DNA from: Streptomyces chartreusis
Lineage (GTDB): Bacteria > Actinomycetota > Actinomycetes > Streptomycetales > Streptomycetaceae
DNA: 64,000 nt
Direction of reading: 5' to 3'
NCBI RefSeq assembly: GCF_008704715.1
Contig: NZ_CP023689.1
Coordinates: 9,238,001 to 9,302,000, forward strand
This document shows, one piece after another, positions 1 to 7,857 of this stretch. The notes below the pieces were generated by a model that did not search any database, was not told the DNA's origin, and worked only from the letters and a program-made list of their open reading frames with translations. The position numbers were made by a program, and so were the translations under genes. How positions within the stretch are numbered: position 1 is the stretch's first letter; each line of letters opens with the position of its first letter.

Positions 1-214
1 AGGCCTCACCCGGCTCGAAGCTCTGCACCAACGGGTGCCCGGTGTCCCGGAAATGCGCCGTCGCGTGCTTCGCGGGAGAGCTGTCGCAGCAGCCCACGTG
101 CCCGCACTGCGCACACCGCCGCAGGTGGAACCACCATCCGCCGACGTCGTCGCACTCGGTACAGCCGCTGCCGCTCGGCGCCGCCCCGGGATCGATGCCG
201 TTTGCGCTGGTCAT
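1..214 (-). CDS. UBP-type zinc finger protein (partial, 3' end outside window)
   Basis: The first 71 residues are visible. They hold a Cys/His-rich module, with CTECDD near residue 18 and then WWFHLRRCAQCGHVGCCDSS followed by a KHATAHFRDTGHP stretch. This is the signature of the ubiquitin-hydrolase zinc finger (ZnF-UBP), which in eukaryotes binds the C-terminal tail of ubiquitin. Bacteria such as Streptomyces lack ubiquitin, so the ligand here is unknown. The ATG overlaps the TGA of the upstream histidine kinase by 4 bp (ATGA), so the two are translationally coupled and form one operon with the REC-oxidoreductase at 1647-3323. The C-terminus lies beyond the window edge. Family assignment is firm; function is not. 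Confidence 0.85.
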   Translation of the reverse strand, partial: MTSANGIDPGAAPSGSGCTECDDVGGWWFHLRRCAQCGHVGCCDSSPAKHATAHFRDTGHPLVQSFEPGEA

Positions 215-1650
215 GAAGCCTCCTCGGACGTGAACGGAAGGAGCACCTGGAAACGCGTGTCGCCCGGCTCGGACTCCACCTGGATCGTGCCGTGGTGCTT
301 GTTGGTCACGATCCGCCAGGAGATGTCGAGGCCGAGCCCGGTGCCCTCGCCCACGGGCTTGGTCGTGAAGAAGGGGTCGAAGATCCGCCCCCGGTTCTCC
401 GCCGGGATCCCCACCCCCGTGTCGCGGAACTCCACCAGCAGCCGGTCGTGGTCCGACGCGGTGCGCACGGTCAGCGTCCCTTCGCCGCCCGCGCTGTTGA
501 TCGCCGAGACCGCGTTGTCGATCAGGTTCGTCCACACCTGGTTGAGCTCCGCCGGGTACGCAGGGACCTTCGGCAGCGTGCGGTCGTAGTCCTTGACGAC
601 GTCGATCCGCTGCCCGATCTTGCCCGACAGCATCAGCAGGGTGCTGTCGAGGAGTTCGTGCACATCGGCGTTCTGGAAGGGCGCGCGATCCAGCTGGGAG
701 TACTGCTTGGCCGCGTCGACGAGGTGCGAGATGCGCGTGGTCGAGTCGTTGATCTCGTCCATCAACAGCTCTGTCTCGACGGTGTAGTTGAGCCAGCCGA
801 TCGCGTTCGGCAGGATCTCGCCGTCCACCCCCGCCGCGACCTGGTCCAGCCAGTCCACGTCGATGCCGGCCTGGACGAAGGTGGGCGCGATCCGCCAGCC
901 CTCCGGGATGTCGTGGTCGTCGAGCCAGTCGGTGACCGCGTCCTCCCGGTCGGCGGCCTCCAGCGGACTGAGCGTGGGAGCCTTGGCGACCCGCTCGGCG
1001 GTGCGTTCCTGGAGGTCGATGAGGTTCGCCATCACCTCGGGCGAGTACGAACCCTGGGCGATGATCGCCAGCTTGTGCCGCATCTTGCCGACCCGCTCAC
1101 GCAGCGTCGCGGTCGCGCGTACGGCCGCCGCGGCGGGGTTGTTGAGCTCGTGCGTGAGACCGGCGGACAACGAGCCCAGCGCCAGCAGCCGTTCGCGCTG
1201 CCCGATGGCCTGCTGGGTGCTCTTCGAGCCGAAGAACAGGCCCTCCAGCAGATGCACCGCCATCGGGAACCACTCCTGCATGATGTCCGCGAACGTGTCC
1301 GCGGGCAGCACGAAGAACCGCGTCGGCTCGGTGACGCGCATGGAGTTGTTGTAGACCTGCCGCACCCGGTCGCCCAGGTACGCCTGCATGGACCCGGCGT
1401 ACACCCCGCGCTGGGACGTCCGGGTCACCTCCACGTCGTCCCCGCCGACCTTGCGATACAGCACGACCGTGCCCTCGATCATCACGTAGAAGCAGGTGGC
1501 CGGGTCACCCTCGGTGTACACGGGCCCGGGCTCGAACCGCTCCACCCGGCCCTCGCTGCACAGCCTTCCGAGCTGCTCGGGCGTCAGCTTCTCGAACAGG
1601 AACAGCGAGCCGATCTCGGCGGGCTCGCAGGGGACCGACTGCCCGCTCAT
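211..1650 (-). CDS. Sensor histidine kinase with N-terminal cyclic-nucleotide-binding domain
   Basis: A 479-aa soluble kinase without evident membrane segments. Residues about 15-120 form a cNMP-binding (Crp-like) beta-barrel. The H-box follows (SLSAGLTHELNNPAAAA, phospho-acceptor His about 167). The C-terminal HATPase has the N box (NLIDNAVSAI), G1 (DTGVGIP), F box (FDPFFTTK) and G2 (GEGTGLGL). The start is chosen at MSGQSVP because its ATG overlaps the stop of the REC-oxidoreductase gene by 4 bp. The reading frame stays open further upstream, but there it is antisense-like and out of frame with the real gene. The kinase presumably phosphorylates the REC domain encoded just upstream. Whether the barrel binds cAMP, c-di-GMP or nothing cannot be told from sequence. 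Confidence 0.9.
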   Translation of the reverse strand: MSGQSVPCEPAEIGSLFLFEKLTPEQLGRLCSEGRVERFEPGPVYTEGDPATCFYVMIEGTVVLYRKVGGDDVEVTRTSQRGVYAGSMQAYLGDRVRQVYNNSMRVTEPTRFFVLPADTFADIMQEWFPMAVHLLEGLFFGSKSTQQAIGQRERLLALGSLSAGLTHELNNPAAAAVRATATLRERVGKMRHKLAIIAQGSYSPEVMANLIDLQERTAERVAKAPTLSPLEAADREDAVTDWLDDHDIPEGWRIAPTFVQAGIDVDWLDQVAAGVDGEILPNAIGWLNYTVETELLMDEINDSTTRISHLVDAAKQYSQLDRAPFQNADVHELLDSTLLMLSGKIGQRIDVVKDYDRTLPKVPAYPAELNQVWTNLIDNAVSAINSAGGEGTLTVRTASDHDRLLVEFRDTGVGIPAENRGRIFDPFFTTKPVGEGTGLGLDISWRIVTNKHHGTIQVESEPGDTRFQVLLPFTSEEAS

Positions 1651-3323
1651 GACTGCTCCAGGTAACGGTGGACGAGCATCACTGCCATGGCTCCCTCTCC
1701 GACGGCGGACGCGACACGCTTGGCGGACTCCGAGCGCGCGTCGCCCGCCACGAACACGCCGGGGACGTTGGTCTCCAGGTGGTACGGCGGCCGGTCCAGC
1801 TCCCAGCCGGACGGCGGCCGCCCGTCGGCGGTGAGGTCGGGCCCGGCCAGGATGAACCCGCGCTCGTCCCGCAGCACGGTCGCATCCAGCCAGTCGGTCA
1901 GCGGGGCCGCGCCGATGAACACGAACATCCACTGGGCGTCGACGCTCTCGGTCTGCCCGCTGTCCATGTCGCGCAGCGTGAGCTGTTCCAGGTGGCCGGC
2001 GCCGTGCGCGGACTCCACGACGGTCCTCGGGCGCACGGAGATGTTCGGCGACTCCTCGATCTGCTGGATCAGGTAGTGCGACATGGACGCCGACAGCGAC
2101 GCCCCGCGCACCAGCAGCGTCACGGACTTCGCGCCCCGCGACAGATACATCGCCGCCTGCCCGGCGGAGTTGGCGCCGCCGACGATGTACACGTCCTGGC
2201 CCTGGCACGCGGGGGCCTCGGTGAGCGCCGACCCGTAGTACACGCCGCAGCCGGTCAGGTCCTCGCAGCCCGGCGCCTGCAACTGCCGGTAGGACACGCC
2301 GGTCGCCAGGATGACGCTGTGCGCGGCGACCGCCGACCCGTCGGAGAACCGTACGATCCGGGCGGCGCCGCTGACCTCCAGTCCCGTCACCTCGCGCGCG
2401 GTGAGGATCTCGGCGCCGAACTTGGCCGCCTGCCGCCGGGCCCGGTCGGTGAGCTGGGCGCCCGACACGCCGTCCGGGAAGCCGAGGTAGTTCTCGATGC
2501 GGGAGCTCTGCCCCGCCTGTCCGCCGGTCGCCGACCGCTCCACCAGAACGGTCCGCAGGCCCTCCGACGCCCCGTACACGGCCGCGCCGAGCCCGGCGGG
2601 TCCGCCGCCGATGACGACGAGGTCGTAGAAGTCGGCGGTCGGCGTCGTGGCCAGCCCGACCTTGGCCGCCAGCTCGGGTGCCTCCGGCGCCACCAGGGGC
2701 GTCCCGTCGGGCGTGACCACCAGCGGCAGCCGCTGTCCGTCGTGCCCCGCGGCGGCCAGCAGCCGCTGTCCCTCGGGCTCCTCGGCGGAGTACCAGCGGT
2801 AGGGCACCTGGTTGCGGGCCAGGAACTCGCGCACCTCCGAGGAGCGCGCCGACCAGCGGTGTCCGACCACCTTGGTGCTGGGCACCGGCCGGTAGTCGCT
2901 GCGCCGCCAGGCCTCCAGCAGGTCGTCCAGGACCGGGTAGAGCTTCTCCTCCGGCGGGTCCCACGGCTTGAGGAGGTAGTGGTCGAGGTCGACGACGTTG
3001 ATCGCGTCGATCGCCGCGCTCGTGTCCGCGTACGCGGTCAGCAGCACCCGCCGCGCACCGGGGTACACGTCCAGGGCCTGTTCCAGGAACTCGATGCCGT
3101 TCATCTGCGGCATGCGGTAGTCGGCCAGGATCACCGCGACGAGGTCGCCGCGCAGCTTCAGCTCGCGCAGCGCCTCCAGCGCGGACTCGCCGGACTCCGC
3201 TCGCACGATCCGGTGCGACTCGCCGTAGCGCCGCCGCAGATCGCGGGCGACCGCCCGGGAGACTCCCGGGTCGTCGTCCACGGTCAGGATGACGGTCCGC
3301 GCTGCTTCGGCGGCCTGTGTCAT
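1647..3323 (-). CDS. Response-regulator receiver fused to a glutaredoxin-like domain and a thioredoxin-reductase-like FAD/NAD(P) oxidoreductase
   Basis: A 558-aa fusion. Residues about 10-130 are a CheY-like receiver: acidic pair in TVDDD, phospho-Asp in ILADYRMP, conserved Thr in LLTAYAD, Lys in LLKPW. Residues about 145-225 resemble a glutaredoxin-type fold (REFLARNQVPY, then QRLPLVV and the DGT turn), but the usual CPxC position reads WSAR. Residues about 230-555 are a thioredoxin-reductase-like module with an FAD GGGPAG motif, an NAD(P) site VGGANSAGQAA and a C-terminal GVFVAGDAR. The CATC redox site is replaced by YGSA. The enzyme therefore lacks both dithiol centres. It heads a coupled operon with a histidine kinase and a UBP zinc finger. 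Databases often call such proteins fused response regulator/thioredoxin-disulfide reductase. The electron acceptor is unknown. Confidence 0.9.
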   Translation of the reverse strand: MTQAAEAARTVILTVDDDPGVSRAVARDLRRRYGESHRIVRAESGESALEALRELKLRGDLVAVILADYRMPQMNGIEFLEQALDVYPGARRVLLTAYADTSAAIDAINVVDLDHYLLKPWDPPEEKLYPVLDDLLEAWRRSDYRPVPSTKVVGHRWSARSSEVREFLARNQVPYRWYSAEEPEGQRLLAAAGHDGQRLPLVVTPDGTPLVAPEAPELAAKVGLATTPTADFYDLVVIGGGPAGLGAAVYGASEGLRTVLVERSATGGQAGQSSRIENYLGFPDGVSGAQLTDRARRQAAKFGAEILTAREVTGLEVSGAARIVRFSDGSAVAAHSVILATGVSYRQLQAPGCEDLTGCGVYYGSALTEAPACQGQDVYIVGGANSAGQAAMYLSRGAKSVTLLVRGASLSASMSHYLIQQIEESPNISVRPRTVVESAHGAGHLEQLTLRDMDSGQTESVDAQWMFVFIGAAPLTDWLDATVLRDERGFILAGPDLTADGRPPSGWELDRPPYHLETNVPGVFVAGDARSESAKRVASAVGEGAMAVMLVHRYLEQS

Positions 3324-3467
3324 ACGTCTCCCACCCCGAGAGTCCGGTGTCAGGGCACGGTTTCCCCGTCGTCACCGGCCCGGTCCTGCCCATCGTATGT
3401 TCGATCGCCCCGCTCCGCGCGGGTATGCCGGACCCTGCCGGTGTCAGCCTCGGGGCGGCCCGGCGGA

Positions 3468-3486
3468 CGGGACCACCGGCGTCCCG
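3468..3486. promoter_or_regulatory. Inverted repeat CGGGAC-N7-GTCCCG between divergent stress genes
   Basis: Perfect 6-bp arms around 7 bp, located 67 bp upstream of the universal stress protein start and 145 bp upstream of the REC-oxidoreductase start. The GGGAC/GTCCC arms recall the boxes of DosR/DevR-type response regulators, which commonly control universal stress proteins in actinobacteria. The 7-bp centre is longer than the classical one, so this is a candidate operator only. Confidence 0.35.
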
Positions 3487-3552
3487 GGGCCATGGAGTCG
3501 TAGTGAAGACTGGGCCTCACGGATGTGACCGTGACACGAGGAGGCAGCCGGA

Positions 3553-4422
3553 ATGACGCGCCCGATCACCGCAGGGGTGGACGGATCGGAGGAGAGCCTC
3601 GCCGGGTTGGCCTGGGCCGCCCGCGAAGCCGTCCGCCGGGGGCTCCCCCTGAGGGTGGTGCACGCCTGGCGGTTCCAGCCGCACGACGCGATCGACGCGG
3701 GGGAGGACACCCAGGCCCAGTGGGTGCGCGACGGACTGGCCGAGGTGGCGCGGGGCGTCGCCGAGCGGCACCCGGGCCTGGAGGTGACCGCCGATGTCGT
3801 CGAGGGCCCGCCCGCCGAGACGCTGATCGCCGCCGCGAGCGAGTCCGAGATGCTGGTGCTGGGGTCGCGCGGCCACGGCCGGGTCGTCGGGTTCCTGCTG
3901 GGCTCCGTCGGACAGCAGGTGATCGCCGGGGCCACCCGGCCCGTCGTGCGCGTACGGGCCGGTGACGAGCCGTCCGGCGAGGCCGCCGGGCGCGAGATCG
4001 TCGTGGGTCAGCAGGGCGACCCGGAGGACAGCGCCGCAGCCCTGGGGTTCGCCTTCGAGACGGCCGCGGCGCGCGGCGCGACCCTGCGGGCCGTGCGGGC
4101 CTGGACGCTGCCGCCGCTGTTCGCCTACAGCCCGGCCTCCCTGAAGCTGCTCGACGAGGCCGGGGGACTGGAGCCGTACGAGAAGCAGGCTCTGGGCGAG
4201 GCGCTGGGTCCGTGGCGGGAGCGCTTCCCCGAAGTGCCCGTCGTCGAGCACGTGGAGATGGGCAGCGGCGGGCAGGTGCTGCTGTCGGTGTCGGGGCGGG
4301 CCCAGCTGATGGTCGTGGGGCGCCGCGTGCACCGTACGGCCGTGGGTGCCCGGATCGGCTCGGTGGCGCACGGCATGCTGCACCTCGCGGACTGCCCGGT
4401 GGCCGTGGTCCCGCACGACTGA
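3553..4422 (+). CDS. Universal stress protein, tandem UspA domains
   Basis: A 289-aa cytoplasmic protein with two Usp folds (about 1-140 and 148-287). The first has the ATP-binding signature (GSRGHGRVVGFLLGSVG, the G-x2-G-x9-G-S pattern). The second has a poorer version (GRRVHRTAVGARIGSVAH), in which the first Gly of the loop is replaced, so nucleotide binding may be limited to the first half. The start is supported by GAGGAGG about 9 bp upstream of ATG. It is divergent from the REC-oxidoreductase operon, which suggests a shared stress-responsive control region. It ends 1 bp before the convergent DUF4032 gene. Tandem Usp proteins of this size are common in Streptomyces dormancy and hypoxia regulons. 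Confidence 0.93.
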   Translation: MTRPITAGVDGSEESLAGLAWAAREAVRRGLPLRVVHAWRFQPHDAIDAGEDTQAQWVRDGLAEVARGVAERHPGLEVTADVVEGPPAETLIAAASESEMLVLGSRGHGRVVGFLLGSVGQQVIAGATRPVVRVRAGDEPSGEAAGREIVVGQQGDPEDSAAALGFAFETAAARGATLRAVRAWTLPPLFAYSPASLKLLDEAGGLEPYEKQALGEALGPWRERFPEVPVVEHVEMGSGGQVLLSVSGRAQLMVVGRRVHRTAVGARIGSVAHGMLHLADCPVAVVPHD

Positions 4423-4430
4423 GTCAGTCG
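4416..4430. terminator. 15-bp palindrome holding both stop codons of convergent genes
   Basis: CGACTGA-G-TCAGTCG is a perfect 7-bp-arm palindrome. The TGA of the universal stress protein (4420-4422) and the TGA of the DUF4032 gene (4424-4426 on the minus strand) lie in its opposite arms. It may act as a weak bidirectional 3' structure; it has no U-tract. Confidence 0.35.
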
Positions 4431-5698
4431 GACACGGTCGGCCGCAGCGTCTCCCTGGCCGTCGGCAGGATGTTGCTGATGTAGTCCTCGACGGCCGTGT
4501 CCAGGCCGATGTCGTGCTGCGCGTGCTCGGACAGGTACCAGCGGTGTTCGAGCAGCTCGTGGTAGATCTCGGCCGGGTCCATGGACCCGCGCAGGTCCAG
4601 CGGGACCGCCCGCACGGTGGGCCGGAAGACGTCGCGCACCCAGCGGTGGGCGAGTACTTCGGGGCGGGCGCCATGGGGGTCCCCCCTGCTCGAACGAAGT
4701 TGAGAGCTTGGGGGAGGGTCGCCCGGGGCGTAGTCGTCCTGGGTGGCCATCCAGCTCTCCAGGTCGTTCAGCAGCCGCCGGGCCTGGTTCTCCTCCGTGT
4801 CCAGGCCCGTCAGGCGCAGCAGCTGGCGCTGGTGGTGGCCGGCGTCGACGACCTTGGGCACGAAGGTGACCGTGTCGCCGTGCGTCGCGTGTTCGATCTG
4901 CATCTCGGCCACGTCGAATCCGAGGTCGTTCAGGCGGCGTATCCGGCGTTCTATGTAGTGGTACTTGCCCGCCGGATAGACGGAGGTGCGGGTCAGCTCC
5001 TGCCACAGGCCCTGGTAGCGGGAGCAGATCTCGGTGCCGAACTCGATGGGGTCGACGGAGGGGTGCAGCGCCCCGGACGCCTCCAGGTCCAGCAGCTCGC
5101 CGCTGATGTTGACCCGGGCGAGGTCCAGGTCGTAGTCGCGCTGGCCGTCGCTGAGCCGGGAATGCAGATCGCCGGTCTCGGCGTCCACCAGGTAGGCGGC
5201 GTAGGCGCCCGCGTCGCGCCGGAAGAGCGTGTTGGACAGCGAGCAGTCGCCCCATGCGAACCCGGCGAGGTGGAGGCGCACCAGCAGCACGGCCAGCGCG
5301 TCCATCAACCGGTGCATGGTCGCCGGGCGCATCGTCGTCTCGAACATCGAGCGGTACGGCTGCGAGCCGCGCAGATGCCGGGTGACCAGCACCGACTCCA
5401 GCGGGGCGCCGGCCGCGTCGAGGCGCCCGGTGACCACGGCGAGCGGGTCGACCGCGGGGATGCCGAGCCGGTCCAGGTCGCGCAGCAGCTCGTACTCGCG
5501 CAGGGCCGGGCGCTCGGCGAGTTCCTTGACGGCGATCACCTCGTCGCCGGCGCGGGCGTAGCGCACGATGTGCCGGGAGATGCCGCGCGGCAGCGGAACC
5601 AGGACCTCCTCCGGCCACTCCTCCAGCGGCAGCTGCCAGGGCAGCTCCAGCAGGAGGGCGGGGTGCTCCGGATTCGTCGCGCTGATCTGGAGTGCCAT
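4424..5698 (-). CDS. DUF4032 domain-containing protein (kinase-like N-terminal region)
   Basis: 424 aa. The N-terminal 220 residues look like a small-molecule/lipopolysaccharide-kinase-type fold: VIAVKEL for the ATP lysine, GFAWGDCSLSNTLF as a catalytic-loop-like GDxxxxN motif, and YLVDAETG as a DFG-like acidic motif. The C-terminal part is DUF4032. A low-complexity loop of about 16 residues (near residues 327-343, PPPSSQLRSSRGDPHG) is encoded by a Streptomyces interspersed repeat inserted in frame (4671-4719). The gene is followed on the same strand by nothing; upstream lies the MBL gene 40 bp away, so the two may be co-transcribed. Family known, substrate unknown. Confidence 0.85.
   Translation of the reverse strand: MALQISATNPEHPALLLELPWQLPLEEWPEEVLVPLPRGISRHIVRYARAGDEVIAVKELAERPALREYELLRDLDRLGIPAVDPLAVVTGRLDAAGAPLESVLVTRHLRGSQPYRSMFETTMRPATMHRLMDALAVLLVRLHLAGFAWGDCSLSNTLFRRDAGAYAAYLVDAETGDLHSRLSDGQRDYDLDLARVNISGELLDLEASGALHPSVDPIEFGTEICSRYQGLWQELTRTSVYPAGKYHYIERRIRRLNDLGFDVAEMQIEHATHGDTVTFVPKVVDAGHHQRQLLRLTGLDTEENQARRLLNDLESWMATQDDYAPGDPPPSSQLRSSRGDPHGARPEVLAHRWVRDVFRPTVRAVPLDLRGSMDPAEIYHELLEHRWYLSEHAQHDIGLDTAVEDYISNILPTARETLRPTVSD
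4671..4719. repeat. Short interspersed Streptomyces repeat (GGGGGTCCCCC ... CTTGGGGGAGG type)
   Basis: The stretch contains GGGGGTCCCCC, then CTGCTCGAACGAAGTTGAGAG, then CTTGGGGGAGGG. It folds as CCCCCAAGCTC against GAGCAGGGGG on the minus strand. I recognise this as a widespread short element of Streptomyces genomes, usually intergenic. Here it lies within the DUF4032 coding sequence and keeps the frame open, adding a Pro/Ser/Arg-rich loop. Family identity rests on memory, not on a search. Confidence 0.65.
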
Positions 5699-5738
5699 GG
5701 GCCGTTCGTCCTCGCCTCGCGGTGATCGTCAGCTCACC

Positions 5739-6485
5739 CTATGCGGCGCGCTCCCTGGCCTGAAGAGCGGCTTCCCGTACCGGACCTCGGTGCAACGGCC
5801 CGTGCCCGGGCAGCAGTACGTCGCCCTTGAGCCCTTCGAACACCGCCAGCGAGGCCACGGCCCGGGTCCGCTCGTGGTGGAACATGTCCGGCAGCAACTG
5901 AGGGCCCTTGATCCGCGAGGTGGGGTGCCCGCTCACCAGGGCGTCGCCCGCGATGACCGCACCGGCGTCCGGGAGGTGGAAGGCGCAGTGGCCGTCGGTG
6001 TGGCCGGGCGTGTGCACCGGTACGGGGCGGCCGGGCAGGTCCAGCGGACCCGCCGACGGGAACGCCTCGGGGGAGGTCACCGGGACGTGCGCGGTGCCGC
6101 CGGAGCGGATGGCGTGGATCGCCCAGGGCAGCACACCCGGCCGCCAGCCGTTGCGCAGGACCGTCCCGACGTTCACCTGGTGCAGGAAATCCCGGCGGGC
6201 GTGCGGCACTTCGGCCTCGTGGAGGTGGACCGGCGTGCCGTAAGTGGTGCGCAGGTACTCGGCGTTGCCCAGATGGTCGGTGTGCGCGTGGGTGATCAGT
6301 ACGGCCTCGACCGCCTCCGGCGCACTGCCGACCTCCGTGAGCGAGGCGAGCAGCTTGGCCCGGTCGCCGGGGTACCCGGTGTCGATGAGCGTGACCGCGT
6401 CCCCCTCGGTCAGGATCACCCAGTTGGTGTTGCTGCCGTGTACGAGATAGGTGCCGTCCGCGACTTGCTGCACATCTGCCCGCAT
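5739..6485 (-). CDS. MBL-fold metallo-hydrolase
   Basis: A 248-aa metallo-beta-lactamase-fold enzyme. The metal motif is THAHTDHLG (His66, His68, Asp70, His71). Downstream ligands are in HTPGHTDGHC, the bridging Asp in AGDALVSG and the final His in LPGHGPLHRG. This pattern fits a dinuclear zinc or iron hydrolase of the glyoxalase II/lactonase group; the substrate is not predictable. MRADVQQV is chosen as the start because the frame upstream codes for Arg-rich antisense-like sequence. It lies between the acyltransferase (49 bp upstream) and DUF4032 (40 bp downstream), all on the minus strand, so a loose operon is possible. Confidence 0.88.
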   Translation of the reverse strand: MRADVQQVADGTYLVHGSNTNWVILTEGDAVTLIDTGYPGDRAKLLASLTEVGSAPEAVEAVLITHAHTDHLGNAEYLRTTYGTPVHLHEAEVPHARRDFLHQVNVGTVLRNGWRPGVLPWAIHAIRSGGTAHVPVTSPEAFPSAGPLDLPGRPVPVHTPGHTDGHCAFHLPDAGAVIAGDALVSGHPTSRIKGPQLLPDMFHHERTRAVASLAVFEGLKGDVLLPGHGPLHRGPVREAALQARERAA

Positions 6486-6534
6486 GATCGTCCCGCGTGG
6501 TGAGGTCCGTGCCCGACGGACACAGCAAAGCAGA

Positions 6535-7749
6535 TCAACGGGCCGGTGTGACCGGCGGGTCCGGAGGCTGGACAGGAAGGGCGACCGGCGGTTCGGCGCG
6601 CATTCCGAACAGCGACCGCGTCGGCCGCGTCCGCCGCACCACACCCTCGTACAGCACCAGGATCACCGCCAGCGAACCGGCCACGATCACCGCGTACTCG
6701 ACCAGGATCGGCGCCGGCCAGCCCACCACGCCGTAGGCGAGGGCGACCACGACCGGCTGGTGCAGCACGTAGACCGGCAGTGCGGCGATCCCGAGGTACG
6801 CCATCACTCGGGAGGGCGGCCGGGGCTCGCGGGGCCGGTCCAGCAGCCCGAGGACGGCCATCACCCAGCACCAGCCCGCCGCCCCGAACAGCGCCCGGGT
6901 CACCAGCGCGAACGGACTCCACTCGGTGAACGGGTCGTCCAGCGCCATGAATCCGGGCGCGGTGCCCGCGAACAGGGCGAGCCCCGCCACGCCCGTCGGC
7001 ACCGCGAGCCGGCGCAGGGCGCCGCGGACACGGTCGTCGTCGGCGAGGGCGTACCCGAAGAGGAAGAACACCAGGTAGGCCCATCTGTTCCAGCCCGCGA
7101 AGCCCTCCTCCATGCCGAGGAACGCGTTGATCGCGGCGAGCGGCAGGGTGAGCAGCAGGAGAAGCGCCGGGCGTCGCTCGACCGCCCGCCCCACCCGCTG
7201 CGACCGGTCGGCCAGCGGTGCCGCGACCGGGGCGAGCAGCAGGCTGAAGGTCAGCAGGAGCACGACGAACCACAGATGGCCCGTCTCGAAGTACTCCCCG
7301 TCGAGGACGAAGGGGAAGTCGGCCGCGTCCGGACGGACGGTGAGGAAGCGGGGCCAGAAACGCCAGTACGACTCGTGGTAGCCGGGGTCGGCCGCCCGCA
7401 GCCGCAGCCACTGAGGGAGAGGGCACAGCAGGAGTGTCGCGACGACCAGCGGAACGCCCAGGCGCAGCAGGCGTTCCCGGGCGAACCAGCCCGCTCCGCG
7501 CCGGCGGATCGAGTACCGGGAGCCGAGTCCGGCGACGAGGAACAGCATGGGCATCGCCCACACGACCCCGAACCCGACGAACACGGTGACGGCCTCGCTC
7601 GTCTCCGAGTTCTTGACGTAGAAGTCGTCCTCCGGCGAGAAGACGAGAGCCGAGTGGAAGAAGACCAGGCCGAGGACGACGAACACCCGCAGCGCGTCGA
7701 GTTCGGTGCGCCGGGGAGCGGTGGCCGGGAGCTGCGTCTGCGCGCTCAT
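6535..7749 (-). CDS. Acyltransferase 3 family integral membrane protein
   Basis: A 404-aa polytopic protein. The N-terminal RRTELDALRVFVVLGLVFFHSAL holds the Arg-x10-His pattern of acyltransferase-3 enzymes (OafA/NodX type), which transfer acyl groups to cell-surface glycans or secreted metabolites. About ten hydrophobic segments follow, including AMPMLFLVAGLGS and ALPVYVLHQPVVVALAYGVV near the end. The ATG at MSAQTQLP is preferred over an upstream in-frame ATG. A strong hairpin (7791-7825) separates it from alkB, so it probably has its own promoter. The donor and acceptor cannot be inferred. Confidence 0.87.
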   Translation of the reverse strand: MSAQTQLPATAPRRTELDALRVFVVLGLVFFHSALVFSPEDDFYVKNSETSEAVTVFVGFGVVWAMPMLFLVAGLGSRYSIRRRGAGWFARERLLRLGVPLVVATLLLCPLPQWLRLRAADPGYHESYWRFWPRFLTVRPDAADFPFVLDGEYFETGHLWFVVLLLTFSLLLAPVAAPLADRSQRVGRAVERRPALLLLLTLPLAAINAFLGMEEGFAGWNRWAYLVFFLFGYALADDDRVRGALRRLAVPTGVAGLALFAGTAPGFMALDDPFTEWSPFALVTRALFGAAGWCWVMAVLGLLDRPREPRPPSRVMAYLGIAALPVYVLHQPVVVALAYGVVGWPAPILVEYAVIVAGSLAVILVLYEGVVRRTRPTRSLFGMRAEPPVALPVQPPDPPVTPAR

Positions 7750-7790
7750 CCGGACAGTGTGCGGGCGGGGCGAGGCCGCGCCCAGAGGAA

Positions 7791-7825
7791 GGGCTGCCTC
7801 CGGCACCGTCCGCCGGAGGCAGCCC
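7791..7825 (-). terminator. Strong hairpin terminator downstream of alkB
   Basis: GGGCTGCCTCCGG pairs perfectly with CCGGAGGCAGCCC across a 9-nt loop, giving a 13-bp stem. It lies 32 bp after the alkB stop on the minus strand and 41 bp before the acyltransferase start. It lacks a long U-run, as is usual for Streptomyces terminators. Confidence 0.7.
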
Positions 7826-7857
7826 CCGCGTGCACCCGAAGCGGCCGCCTCTCCGCC

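Noticed and set aside
211..3393. A long frame joining the histidine kinase to sequence overlapping the REC-oxidoreductase
   Set aside because: Above 1650 it is an off-frame reading of the REC-oxidoreductase gene and has no recognisable domain. The ATGA junction at 1647-1650 explains the true start.
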